Assembly (NCBI GenBank): GCA_002633005.1
Contig: NMRA01000531.1
Location: 199,715-263,714 of the forward strand
Source: Phoronis australis
Lineage: Eukaryota; Phoronida; Phoronidae
Direction: 5' to 3'
DNA length: 64,000 nucleotides
The notes below the pieces were generated by a model. It was given only the letters and a program-made list of their open reading frames with translations. It did not search any database and was not told where the DNA came from. How positions within the stretch are numbered: position 1 is the stretch's first letter; each line of letters starts with the position of its first letter. Positions 48,414 to 60,028 of the stretch are shown in pieces. The translations under genes were made by a program, and so were the position numbers.

Positions 48414-49451
48414 CTGAAAATAGTAAAGTCAGTAAGTGGCATTTCATTGCCCAACTGGTACTCCAAATGCTTCCTCCAGGTTGTGATTGAAAGAATTCCA
48501 CATTACAGTATGTTAACAACTGGATTTTTCAGGAAACAGAGACAGAATCTGTCAGAGACAATGGCGGACATTGCTGGTAAATTTTTGACCAAGATCCGCC
48601 ACCTCATTATTACCTGTGGTTCATTACAGGCCAACCATCAGAACACAAAGCCCAAATCCGATTATCTACATGCCCACTGTAATTGGTTTACACACAAACA
48701 TGAACTTTCTGTATATAGTTTTAAGATGAGCGTGTGATCAGAACACACACACTTGCTCAATTATGATTTATGCCTTTGTGCATCAATTTTGGGGACCCCT
48801 CTTTGTCAAGTGCCATGCTTTTGTGTTTTCCTCCACAAGGCTTGAATATGAGCACCATGGCTGTATGTAAAACTAAATTTCGACATGCATCAATTGTCAA
48901 GATATTTTTGACACTGCGGTCCATAGAAACACTTGCAACCCGATCTGCTTAAAAGTTGTTACGTTCCAAAAAACACACTAGCCAAATTCACGAGAAATCC
49001 TGAGAGGGGTTTAAGAGATGCCAAACAGATGCATTAGTATGGTTTAACAGGCTACGCCATAAACACTATCAGAGCAATTACTGAATACACAAATAACATT
49101 TAAAGTTAATAAAAATATGTTAACCGTACTCACAGCAAAAAATACAGGAATCACTGAGGCTTTCAACAGCTATTCGCCATCTTGTTCACTCTCATAATGT
49201 CCACTAGGGAGGAAACGTCTGCTCTTCAATAAAGATTGTAGATTCTGAGAAATTGGTACTTCCCACTGTCTATTCAAGCTTTAGCTGTGAATTGTGATAT
49301 AACTCCTTCACTCCAAATTTGAACCAGATAAAATCTTTGTCAAGGATTGTCACTTCAATTCAGTCAATAGCATAATCCCCACAACAGATAAATTGGGGCT
49401 GCTAGGTCATCTATGTTCTGCTAATCTAGTAGCCAATGACCGATTAGATTC

Positions 49452-49802
49452 ACCAAATGTAGCCTGCTGAGCAGTCCCAACAGTGTAAAGACTGATTCAC
49501 TCAGTATGAAAGAAAAATCTGGAACTGTGTATGACATTAAATGTAAGGACTGCCCAGTAGACTACACTGGTGCATCTAGTCTGGCTACCAGATTAGCAGA
49601 ACATAGACGGCCTGGCAGCACCAATTCACCTGTTGTGGGGCTTATGTTAGAATCTGGATATGCTACTGACCTTCAAAATGATTTTAATGTGTTCAAGCGG
49701 GGAGTGAAGGAATCTATTCATATCGCAATCCACAGCTCCAGCTTGACAAGAGATGATGGGATATACCAACTTCCCAGAATCTACAACCAATATTCCGAAT
49801 AG
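49452..49802 (+). pseudogene. Penelope-like retroelement fragment (GIY-YIG endonuclease end)
   Basis: One open frame reads KCSLLSSPNSV, then KSGTVYDIKCKDCPVDYTGA, a Leu/Arg-rich EHRRP segment, VGLMLESGYA, DFNVFKRGVKESIHIAIHS and DGIYQLPRIYN before a stop. This is the layout of the C-terminal GIY-YIG domain of Penelope-like elements (VY...C..C...Y.G, then the KE-I segment and an LP.IYN tail). YTG stands where YIG is usual, and the reverse transcriptase part is absent, so it is a dead 5'-truncated copy in an intron of the Death-domain-like gene. Confidence 0.7.
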
Positions 49803-50489
49803 CAGACACTTCCAACCTGATCATAATGACACCTAGTGAACATTCTCGGAGTGAACGAGATGGCATATAGCTATCGGAAGACTCTCAACGATTCCTTTAA
49901 TTTATTGCTGTGAGTGCGGTGTAGATCTTATTATGATGATTACCTTTCACCAACATTTTAAGTCGTTTACTTAATTTCCAAGTCATTAAGAGACCTCTCT
50001 TTGAGTTACTGACTCATGGAGATGCTCGGCTTTGTCGGATCACAAATTTCTCATGAAAGTCGTTTTTGTGCATTAAAGTTTCAAGGTTTGGCACAAACCA
50101 GTGCAAAATGAATCGAATAGACTCTGTGAGGAGGGTCTTGTAGGATTATCTGAGTAGGAGCATAGCTTGAAAAATCTGTATCTAACAAATTTCCTAAGAG
50201 AGATCATGGTTTTAGTTTCAACTATTAGGAAGAGCAAAGTTTCAAGGTATGACACAAAATGTGTGCACTGCAAAACATATATGGATTCAGTGAGGAGCAA
50301 TGTGTGTCTCATATATGTATGTCTATCTATTGTACAGTATTACTACAGCACGAGCTGTTTAAAGATTGCTTGAAATCAAACTTACAAATATTTGGCAGCC
50401 GGGATAAACAACTATGAATTTTCCCTGTACAGGATCTTAAAAATAATGCCAAGTTTCTCAAAAAAAAGTAATAATACATATTAAAGGAA

Positions 50490-52075
50490 TAAGTTGAGAT
50501 CGTTCAAAAAACTGACTCAGTTCATTTCTGAATTAAGTCTAAAATTTGTCTCAACTTCTAATTTTTGAAACTTCCACATTCGGTAAGATAGTTAAAATGA
50601 AGGCAAAAACTTATTTTAAGTAAATCTCTTAAAGGCAAAGGCAACCTTTTTTCACGCCATTTTCAGCAAAAATAGGGTTCGTTGATTATCCCAGACATAT
50701 TTTTCACTTATTTACAGCTTTTCGTAATTTAATTAATTACTCGTCGTCTACTCCGGAAGTGACGTTTTGGGAGGCAAGAATTTCGCGCCAATTTCTTTTC
50801 ATACTTTCCGACTGTTAGAGCAGTCGAGTCAGTCATTGTTCTACCTCGGTTGTGATAAGTTCGGTCGTCATTTGCTTTTGAGTCAGTCAACATGCCACGC
50901 TGTTGCTGCCTACCGAGAAGTACTCATTATCGTCTCACGTACAGAGGAATAACTGTCCCACTTGCCCGAGTGTCCTGCGACACACTCCCAGTGGATGGTG
51001 ACTTTAGCACCCAAACTGCTTACATCCCGCCGTGCGACTCCCTCGTCACACACATGGCACCTTCTAAATAGCTCCAATAGAACTCCACAACAAACTTATC
51101 AAACTTAGGCTCAACGATCTGTTCATTGGATGACGAACTGTCCATTTCACTGGGTGCCAAACTGGGCCTGTATTCACTCCCACTACTCAACATCGCTGCA
51201 GGGCAGCTTACAGACTCTGGGCTAGAGACAACAGCACATGGGGAATCACTGCTAGTTCCTTGAATTGCACGCTATAGCATAGGTGACAGTAGATGAAGTG
51301 CCTCCAGTCACTGTTTATAGTGGCCACAGCTCGCAAGGCTTCTCGCTTCAAAAACGCACTTCTCGGGGGTGGCGACGGCCGACGGGGCACTGCCGGTATG
51401 GAACCCTTCTTCAGGCGTCGTTCCGCAGGGACCTTCATCAATTCAGCGTACATATCTCTGTCATAATCTAACGGCTGAAAATGCTTGCCACTGCTTTGTA
51501 CGTTGCGTGAACGGGTAGCGCTGCGTTCTTCACACGAACGAGCTAGCCAAGTACGGCGAAGTGCGTCATCCTTCAGAAAGCGATGCAAGTTACCCAAAGC
51601 GCGCGAGACGATAATGAGGACATCCTGGTACACGGCAACAGTGCGGCATGTTGACTGACTTGTAAACAAAAGCAAATGACGACCGAACTTACCACATCCG
51701 AGGTAGAACAATGACTCACTCGAAAGCTCTCACAGTCTGACTGTATGAAAAGAAATTGGCGCAAAATTCTTGCCTCCTAAAACGTCACTTCCGGAGTAGA
51801 GGACGAGAAATTAATTAAATTACGAAAAGCTGTAATTCAGTGAAAAATATGTCTGGGATCATCAACAGACCTTATCTTTGCTAAACGTGACATGAAAAAA
51901 GGTTGCATTCGCCTTTAAGAGATTGACTTTAAATAAGTGTTTGCCTTCATTTTAACTATCTTACCGAATGTGTGAATTGAAACGGGCTTGAGACAAGTTT
52001 AAGTTCCACCTTAAAATTGATAGAAATTTAAGATTGGTCTTAACTATGTCAGTTTTCCTGGAACGAGCCTCAGGA
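50490..52075. mobile_element. Long inverted-repeat (foldback-like) element with THAP remnants
   Basis: The left arm (about 50490-50945) and right arm (about 51630-52075) are inverted copies, about 430 bases each, with scattered differences. Shared landmarks include ACATTCGGTAAGATAGTTAA, ACGTCACTTCCGGAGTAGA-type text and CGAGGTAGAACAATGAC. Both arms contain the start of a THAP-type frame (ATG CCN CNC TGT TGC). The interior carries the rest of that frame on the - strand. Element ends are not sharply defined. Confidence 0.7.
51208..51649 (-). pseudogene. Broken THAP-type zinc-finger transposase fragment
   Basis: From ATG at 51649 the - strand reads MPHCCRVPGCPHYR, the usual start of a C2CH THAP finger. 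The frame then shifts (about 51590) to FLKDDALRRTWLARSC, KHFQPLDYDRDMYAELM and RRLKKGSIPAV, which is the rest of a THAP domain. Further down (to about 50990) fragments such as EPKFDKFVVEF and a Cys-rich stretch remain. THAP fingers are found in P-element and Kolobok transposases and in host proteins derived from them. Frameshift and stops make it inactive. Confidence 0.65.
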
Positions 52076-52169
52076 TGTTGTTCATTATATATAATTTTAG
52101 GCAGAAGGGAAGTTTTTATGTCTGGTAGTTTCTTGCCATGCCTGAAGTATTAGAAATTAGGAGCCTCAC

Positions 52170-52250
52170 CTAATTCTCCTAGAAATTTCTTGAAGTCATC
52201 TCCAAGCACATAATCACCCAAGTATTCAGCAACATCTATGAATCTATCAC
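52170..52250 (-). CDS. Death-domain-like protein, exon with helices 1-2
   Basis: An 81-base exon encoding GDRFIDVAEYLGDYVLG, DDFKKFLGEL. Acceptor TTCATTGTAG|GT and donor ATTAG|GTGAGG bound it; both ends are phase 1 and join in frame to the exon at 48193-48413. It forms the N-terminal half of the Death-domain-like fold. A long inverted repeat with THAP remnants lies within 200 bases on its 3' (lower-coordinate) side. Confidence 0.65.
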
Positions 52251-52714
52251 CTACAATGAAAGCGTCACAACTTTGGTTCAGGTGCCACAACTAAAATTCT
52301 TTGAACACAATGCGGGTCTTCATTGCCACAATTGTATCCCGAAATAAAACAGCAAGATCAACGTAGAGCACGTACTGATGCACCCACCTTGTACATCGCA
52401 AAGGGTAAACAAATACGAGCTTATAATTTCAAATACCTCCGCGGTAGTCAAGTACTTACTTGGTAAATCAACAACAGTTGTGCAGGCTCTCTTCATTGGG
52501 AACACATACTGGAGCACATTTTACAAAATTATTGTGCATCGAAGAACGTTACCGTAATGTATGGCAGATGCAATATCATTAAGTCACGAGGGTCCCCACA
52601 GTAGTTCAAAAATTGATACGAGTCATGCTAATTCCCTAATAGCAACACGCATGTTGAATTTCTTGAAGATACATCAGAATTCAAACTTGGAAGATCTTAA
52701 TGCCCCAGTGTTAA

Positions 52715-53880
52715 GAAAAGTAAAATTGCCACTAGAGGGCACTACATCACAATTAACAATTCGAAAAAGTTAATGTCCGGTCAGCCATGCCCTTCTCAGT
52801 AGGAACTCATCTGCCAACTTTCAAGAATCTTTCAGCAGTTTGTGAATATTAGGGAGCAAGAGAGAGAGGACGAACCCATCTGGACACATACCAGAACTTC
52901 GTTCAAAGCCAAACTTCAAAACAAGAGCAACGCAGAGCGATGAAATGCACCCACAAATGCACCGCAAACAGGGTGCTACTAGGGTTGTTTATTTGTATCA
53001 TAAAAATGGCCACTAGATGGCGCAAAAACTTCCAATCCATCCGAAAACGGGAACATGCCTTCACTTCTTTCATAGAAAGCAGTTTACCAAATTTCAAAAT
53101 AATTTGTCTAGGAACTTCTGATCAGGGAAACCGAAAGAAATGAAATTGCCACTAAGGAGCATAACATTCGTTGAATCTGCATGAAAGTCGTTGTCATCTG
53201 TTGTTAGCTTCACATAAATACACTTAATACTAAATTTAATAAAGATCCTGCAGTGGGTTTAGGAGATACAGCTATGGGCACAAAACAAAACAAAACTACC
53301 ACTAGGAGGTGCAACAATACTTAAAGTCATCGAAAAATCATCATTAGCCATCGTCTTCATAGTACGAACATACGTGCTAAATTCCACAATCATCCTTAGA
53401 GTGGTTTGGTTAATAGAGGGGTGGACGCCAAAAAACTTGAAAACAGTAAGAATGGTCACTAAGTGGTGCAAACTACATCAAATCCATCCAAAAACAGAAG
53501 GATATTATCATCTCACTAATAGATACCTATATGCCAAATTTTATGAAAGTTCATTGAGGACTTTTGAAGATACAAAGGTAATCATAAAAAACTAATTAAA
53601 AATTGCCACTAGGGGGCACACCGGTAATCAGATCCGTCCGAAAGTCGTCTGTCGTCAACATTACATAAATACACTTGCTAACTTTAGTAAAGATCCTGCA
53701 AACGGTTTAGGAGATACAACCATGGGCACAAAAAGAACAAAACTGCCACTGGGAGGCGCCACAGTAGTCAAATTTGTCAGAAAATCATCATAAGCCATCT
53801 TCTTCAAAGTAAGAAGATACATGCCAATTTTCACAATCTTCCTTAGAGCGGTTTGGTTGATAGAGGGTTGGACGACCAAT
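52715..53880 (-). repeat. Dispersed modular repeat, copy B (seven modules)
   Basis: Inverted relative to copy A. Seven modules at about 165-base spacing each carry a CCACTAGRKGGC-like core on the + strand: 52729-52740 (AGAGGGC), 53010-53021 (AGATGGC), a variant near 53146, 53299-53310, a variant near 53455, 53606-53617 (AGGGGGC), and 53746-53757. Text such as AAATTTCA and AAACGGTTTAGGAGATAC between cores matches copy A's complement. No coding potential. Confidence 0.7.
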
Positions 53881-53899
53881 CCATGTCGCAGTTTGTTGT

Positions 53900-54684
53900 C
53901 AGATTTCGGACACCATCGATTTTGCCGTCTTTCTCATATTTCTCGAATTTGGGACGGCCAATGTTGCCTATTTCTAAAAGTTCAGACAGTTTCAAAATAA
54001 TTATTTTCTCGCTGTCTTAAATTCGGGAATTTTTACTGTAAGTTGAATTGTCAGGGCATGTCCTTTTATGCACTGAAGATGGTCTCAAAGAATAACGAAC
54101 TCTCAGTTCTTTGCAAGCCCAGAAATCACCTGTTATCAGTGTCCAGGAGAAAAATTTCACAAGAGCAAGAGGTGCAAATCAAAACTTGGCTTAATTCATG
54201 GCTGTTAACACACCATCATATCAAAGGCTACCGTACTTTGAAAACAAAAAAAATCTGTCATGGATATAATTTTCTTCAGTAACATAATAGGAATATCAAA
54301 TTAATTAGCTCTGTTTCAAAACTGGTTAGTCACAGTAGAACTGCACTGCTCATTCAATAGTAATTTTTATTTAGTCGTCACAAGATCTAACTGGAAAATT
54401 CATGATACACTTGCTATGTAACAACTAGCCTATTGATTAGATAACACTGCAGATAAAGGGGACACTGATTAGATTTGAAAATGGAAAAAGACATATTTTT
54501 GTTGGAAAATACTGAATTTCAGCAGGATCTGAGTTATTAATGCCAAATTTGATAAAAGGAATAATCATAGAACAAAAGTAATGAAAAGCTTCTCAGGATG
54601 AATGTCAGATGACAGAAAATGTCACCAGGCATCATACCATTACAGATAGTCGATTATAACTAGGACAGGTGTATAAAGAGTTAC
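53900..54684. other. Intron sequence, nothing recognised
   Basis: AT-rich intron of the Death-domain-like gene. Confidence 0.4.
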
Positions 54685-54750
54685 CACTACTTGTAGGATG
54701 AAATGAAGGAAATTTGTCCACTGTTCCATTCCCTGTACGTGGCACTTGTC
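54685..54750 (-). CDS. Death-domain-like protein, small upstream exon
   Basis: A 66-base exon encoding GQVPRTGNGTVDKFPSFHP and TSS. Acceptor TTTCTTATAG|GA and donor AGTAGTG|GTAACT bound it; both ends are phase 1, in frame with the next exon. The sequence looks like a flexible linker. It is supported by splice sites and phase, not by homology. Confidence 0.5.
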
Positions 54751-55188
54751 CTATAAGAAAAATAAAACATTGAGTGAAAGGGCTCTAGAGAGCGAGACAT
54801 AGCAGGGGTGATGGTGATAATAAATAAAGAAGATTACATAATTATCTGTTGCTTTTGAAAAAAAACAATACAACAAAAAAGTGTTTAAGTATGATTCATT
54901 AAACAAAATTGTCACCACATCCACCATATCGGATGAAAATAAAACAATGCACTGTGTTTTAAAAAATAACTTTTTCCCAATTTTGTGATAAGATCAAACA
55001 ATTAATAATATTCTTTTGTCTAGTAAACTAAAAATGGTTACCATGGTGACATTACCTCAATGATGAATTTAATGTTCTTGCACCCGGTGTGAGTTTTTCA
55101 GAACTTCAAAGCCTTAAAAGGTTTGACGTAATTTTTTCAAGTCATAGAAATGTCCATGCATTAACCTATTAATTAAACAATAAGTTCC

Positions 55189-58100
55189 AATGGGGCTATT
55201 CGGAAAATCTACAATAACTAGAGGGCGCGCGTGTACTATTGGTGATAGATTAACAGCCTCGATTTCGCGAGCCCCTTAATAACATGGTGAAATGGCTTGC
55301 AGCCGTGCCAACTGAATCTGAGATTGCGTGAAAAGGGTGCTTCTATGACAAAAAGTAAGCACGACCTTATACAAAGGTAAGGTTTGTGATTATTTTAACG
55401 ATTATTCCATGATTATTCTACTGATGCCTGTTAACTGAGGTGCTCGCCGATGTCGACTTCGTGGCAGTCGTCGATCGGGTTAATCTGTTTGTTGTGATAT
55501 GTGTTACGATGCTTGACCTAGGAATCGGGATCTTTTCGTACATCAAAGCATTGTTATTGTTTGGAATGATTTCTAACAGTTTATCAGTGACAGTTACATC
55601 AATCAATGCTGAATGTTTATGCAGTCAACTCGATACAGGCTAATGAGTTAGGGATTACAATCCAAGCCTAATGGCAAGGGGTACATGACAAATATCTTGT
55701 TTACTCCCTACCATATGTCTTCTGAAAATCTATTACATGTAACCTTTGGTTTTTAGCTTTGAGGGCTTGTACCGTGCAGAGGAGATATGCATCGCTTATG
55801 CACCGTCCCTGAATGGACAAAAATTGGTTTTAAGCGTTTGACTGCAGCTAACCAACAAGATCTTCCCATCCACTGCAGATCTGTTGTCAAAGCCTACTTT
55901 CAATATTGGAGACAACGAACAAAGCCTTTGAAAAGGAACAGCTATTTTTAAAGAAACGTATGTAAGTCATTTTGTTAATTTACTTATTCAGGTCCTTAGC
56001 GGGGGATTGGCATGNAATATTTGGTGCAACTGAACGTGTGGAAATAACAGGTAATACATGTTTGGGGGAAAGAGCATGGTGAGGTAATTCTTAACCTTCA
56101 TGAAGTCCCTTCAAGTTTATTTCATGAAACTGTTTTGCTATCAATTGTAAACCCATGAATATGTATTACATGTTCTGAATTCACAGTGACTGAATAGTCT
56201 TAACTCATGCCTTGAAATGTTACAAGTCGTTATAAATTCAAATGACTGCCATTTTTGTGAAAATTGCATTTTTGATGGTGCCTTACGATTTGTAATTACT
56301 CTTAAACAACAGAACGATTATCCATCATTTTTAAATGACCCAAGTCTTCATATCTTCTATTAGAAGAAAAATTAAAAGTCTGAGAAACGGTTCCCTCAAC
56401 CTTAGACTAGAAGTGTGCTTGACAGACCCATGTACCTTTAATCTAAGTTTAAAATTGCTGAAAGTATCAAAATTAAAAAGGCTTGAAAATGGGTAACAAA
56501 GGTTTGAAGTTGTCTCAAAATTGTATATTTTGCAGACAAGTGATGTGTTTAACGAATTGTTATGGCTACGAATGATAAATAAAGACACAGTTTTATGCAA
56601 TACTTATTATATACACCCTGGGTTTCTGAAAATAGTAATTATTTAATTTTATGTGAAATTGTAGAGCAGTCACCATATATTTTTGAAAAACAGGGATGGC
56701 ATTTTTGACCCAATCTGGAGTACTTAATTATTCATATTTCAATATTTGTTCCAGGTTCAGTAACATTTTAAGGCCACCTCAAGCTGTATCATAGGCAAAG
56801 GCAAGCTTTGTTACTCCGTTCTCTTCCCACAGCACTTCCACACACCAGCAGTGCGGCATGGCACAATGTGCAAGTCAGTGGCCCAGGAGAAATGTGAATC
56901 GCAGTACTAAGTTACCATAAGACAATGTGCCAGTGGACTGTCTGTGTATTCAGAGGAACTATATCCGACTGCTACACAAGCCTTGTTGGTGAGGATGCCC
57001 TTTCATAGGCAATGAGTCATGTGTGGACAATAGCTTATTTCCTTTCCTGGAAGAAACATGAGGGACTGAAGCTAAAGAAGACCTAATGACACTCTGGTCT
57101 AGTTCAGGGTCTGATTTTGGGCTCAAAACGATTCAAGTGATATGCTGCTCTGTTTACCTTCAAGGGTCTAATTGTGAATGTTATTGGAGCTGAATGAGGT
57201 TACATGAAAGAAAGCCACGTGTCGAAACTGGACCTTTTCTACAAGCGCTTCTATAGGCCACTGAAACTAGATCCCAGTGAAATGAAAGCCAAAAGCTGAG
57301 TGAGATTAACTTTTCCGTTCACAAGAAAGGCTTTATACTAATGGTAAAAACTTTTCAATTTGGTACACATTATGGGAAAATGACATTCAGTAACTGCATC
57401 GATTGTCTTATTGTCAGTAGAAAGCCCATTAATGTTACACTTTGATGATCAAGTAAATTTTTAATCAACAGGCAAGTTTGTCACTAATTATTGAAACCAC
57501 AATATTTCTTCAGTTTTAAAATCCCATGCATTGCACTTGTGCTTATTCTTGATAAAGCTGAAGTGATTACCAAATATGCTTGCGAATTGTCATTTTCCCG
57601 TTGACCTATAGAAATATGCAGCGATCAAAATGAAGTATTCCCTTTGTTTGCATTTGATTTGTTTGTCTTAAGAAGACCTTTGAACAATTTCAAGGTTTGT
57701 GTTAACTTATCTATGAACAAAAGTTCCGCATGCAAGAAAAGTGTGTTTTCAATTGTAGCTAGCTGGATAAGAATTTGCTATGCACAAGATTTGAGAATAA
57801 ACAATTATCAGTGTATTTAAAAACAAATGGCAAACTGAAAAAGCACAGAAAGAAACAACATTGCGACGAAGTCCATAATCAGGCATATCAAGTGCTGAGT
57901 TTCTGAATTACGTTCAATTCTCTCAGGTTATTGCTGAAGCATTGCTTTTCACTTTGTTCAAAGGTAAAATAGATGTTTGGGCGGTTGGTTTCAGTTGTTT
58001 TCTCTCACCTGTAACAGAATAGTCGGAGAAATATTAGCAAATTGTAAAAGAAAAGACAAGACAAAACTACTTTTGTAAGGCAGAAGATACTTAACGTTTC

Positions 58101-58987
58101 ATCTTCATGTTTATATGTAGAAACTAATCCTTTTGTACCCAAGTCTTATTTAATATCTGAATTACAATATGTGAAACAGGCTAAAAGTGATTTAACAATG
58201 TGTATTTTCATGACACTTAAAATGTGCTTCTGATCTCAACAAGTAAAATTCATTCTAGGTGTCAATTTTTTTTCCAACGCAATGTTACCACATTTCGTAC
58301 TGAATTAAGGCTTATTCAATGTTAATTTGATAACTGATCTGGTAGTCCTGGGAGCGGGGTCCGTGATAAAATAAGGAAACTCACTCATCTAGAGAATTTT
58401 ATTGGAAACAGCATAGTTTTGAAGAGAAACTGCTGTGAAAAAGTCACCCTTGACTTCTGTGCATCATGTACCATACACCTCTTATTTTGGAAGCACTCCC
58501 ACCCAGGACAATATGGGCATCCGAGTCCCGGGTGAGTTTCCTAAAAGAAACACTCAGTTCCACTCAATAAACCCGTTATTCAGTGGGGTAACTGGTGGGG
58601 ATAACATCGCCAAAGATGTTGACAGAAACTGATTGCTAAAAACTTACCAAGTAATGTTGTGTAGTCTCCGAATGGAACTGCATAGTCATAGAGCACACAC
58701 GGGGCTTCAGCATCCATACACTTTTTGACAGTTAGTTGACCTTTTTGACTTCTTGACCGCAATTGTCCACGAATATAGTAACCTTAGGTCTTTTGGGAAT
58801 TTGTGGCCACCTGTTGAAGGCTTGCACCAGGGAAATTAGCAGTAATAAGGCTTAGCGCGAAGACCGTATTTTGATAACAATTCCATCTTTTACCAGTTGT
58901 TTACATGCAGACAACCACGCATGCGCAATTCAATCACCACTAGTACAGCAGCGACACCGCTAGGAGAATTCTCCGAATAGCCCCATT
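55189..58987. other. Interval bounded by inverted related sequences of about 60 bases
   Basis: AATGGGGCTATTCGGA at 55189-55204 recurs inverted at 58972-58987. Weaker similarity continues inward to about 55251 and 58927 (GTACTA-TGGTGAT). This could be a 3.8-kb DNA transposon or two inverted copies of one short element. One undetermined base lies at 56015. From about 57144 to 57299 a short protein-like stretch (FKGLIVNVIGAE, stop, then SKLDLFYKRFYRPLKLDP) may be a decayed coding fragment that I cannot identify. Confidence 0.45.
58648..58717 (-). CDS. Death-domain-like protein, probable first coding exon
   Basis: ATG (58717-58715) opens MDAEAPCVLYDYAVPFGDY and TTLL, ending at the strong donor CTTG|GTAAGT in phase 1, matching the downstream exons. 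The resulting protein would be about 145 residues. The frame stays open upstream to 58782, where AG|GT could be an acceptor, so this may instead be an internal exon of 135 bases. A GCGCATGCG-type (NRF-1-like) motif lies about 200 bases upstream (58918-58927), consistent with a promoter. The context before ATG (T at -3) is weak. Confidence 0.4.
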
Positions 58988-59253
58988 TCATGACTGCACT
59001 GCAATGGAAGTTCCCATAGAAAATCCGCACTTAGTTCCACCTTCCCTCTCAGTATCTCAGAAGAGAAAACATTACCAAGGAAAATCTTCTGAATACAGAA
59101 CGTTTTCAAGAGCAATTATGATGATTTAATTTCATGAAAATTGATTTATGTCGATCTTCCCTAAAATTCCATGTTGCACAACTTTCTAAGGCATAATTTC
59201 TTAAAAAAGCAGAAAAACTGCTTCATCACATTATTGTTCATTATGCCACTTAC

Positions 59254-59283
59254 CATTTTGAGCAATAGTGCCGTTCGAAGTAC
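59254..59283 (-). CDS. Possible 30-base exon of the Death-domain-like gene
   Basis: On the - strand, TGATTATTTTCAG|GT, 30 open bases and ATG|GTAAGT form a compact exon, phase 1 at both ends like the others. It encodes GTSNGTIAQN. Its NGT-containing text resembles the GNGTVDK part of the exon at 54685-54750. It would imply that the gene starts further upstream and that 58648-58782 is internal. Tentative. Confidence 0.35.
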
Positions 59284-59439
59284 CTGAAAATAATCAGGAA
59301 TTTTAAAAGGGCGATTAGCTACTTGTAAGCCTTTGATAATGAATTCTTTGGAGAAGTGCTTTGCAAAATAAAAAACATTGATACATCCAGGTCATCGTCA
59401 TCCATTTAATGTGTTCGTAGAAATAAACTTGCCAAAATT

Positions 59440-59915
59440 GCATAAAGATCCTAGAGGAGAAACAGTTGCAGACAAGTCATGGAAAAACAAAAAACAGCCA
59501 CAGTAGTCGAAATCATCTGAAAATATTTGTCGCTGGAACAAAAATTGTTAATTTCATGACCAAAAAACAGACTCGAAAACAGTAAAAACGGCCAATAGGT
59601 GGCATAAACTACGTCAAATCCATTCGAAAATAGAAGCATAGCCCCATCTCACCAATAGATGCCTATATACCAAATTTAAAAAAATTAATATGTTGGGTAC
59701 CTTTAAAGGCACTGAGGTAAACGGAAAAAATAAAATTGCCACCAGGGGGCACACCGGTACTCGTGTCCGACCAAAAGTTCGCTCGTGCCGTCCCATCTAT
59801 GAAAGGAACACATTTCCAAAATTTCATGAACATACGTCAAATGGTTTTGGAGATAGAGCAGCGGAGGCCGGATGGGAATGATGGCATAATGAATCCACGT
59901 ATAAATATGTGGGTG
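59440..59915 (-). repeat. Dispersed modular repeat, copy C
   Basis: Same family and orientation as copy B, about three modules. Cores are at 59592-59603 (CCAATAGGTGGC) and 59739-59750 (CCACCAGGGGGC). It ends in the palindrome TATAAATATGTGGGTGCA with a preceding GCATAATGAATCCACG, the complement of copy A's start, so A and C share a true element end. Confidence 0.7.
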
Positions 59916-60028
59916 CATAAAAATCATTAACACCACATGGATTTTGTAGATGCTTGACGGACACACAACAATGACACATAAATTACTTACTACCAATCAT
60001 AAAATGAGCGAACCATTCTTTAAAGCTC

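Noticed and set aside
50629-51918. TTAA target-site duplication proving a Kolobok element
   Set aside because: TTAA occurs at both places, but the inverted similarity continues well outside them, so they lie within the arms and are not a confirmed target duplication.
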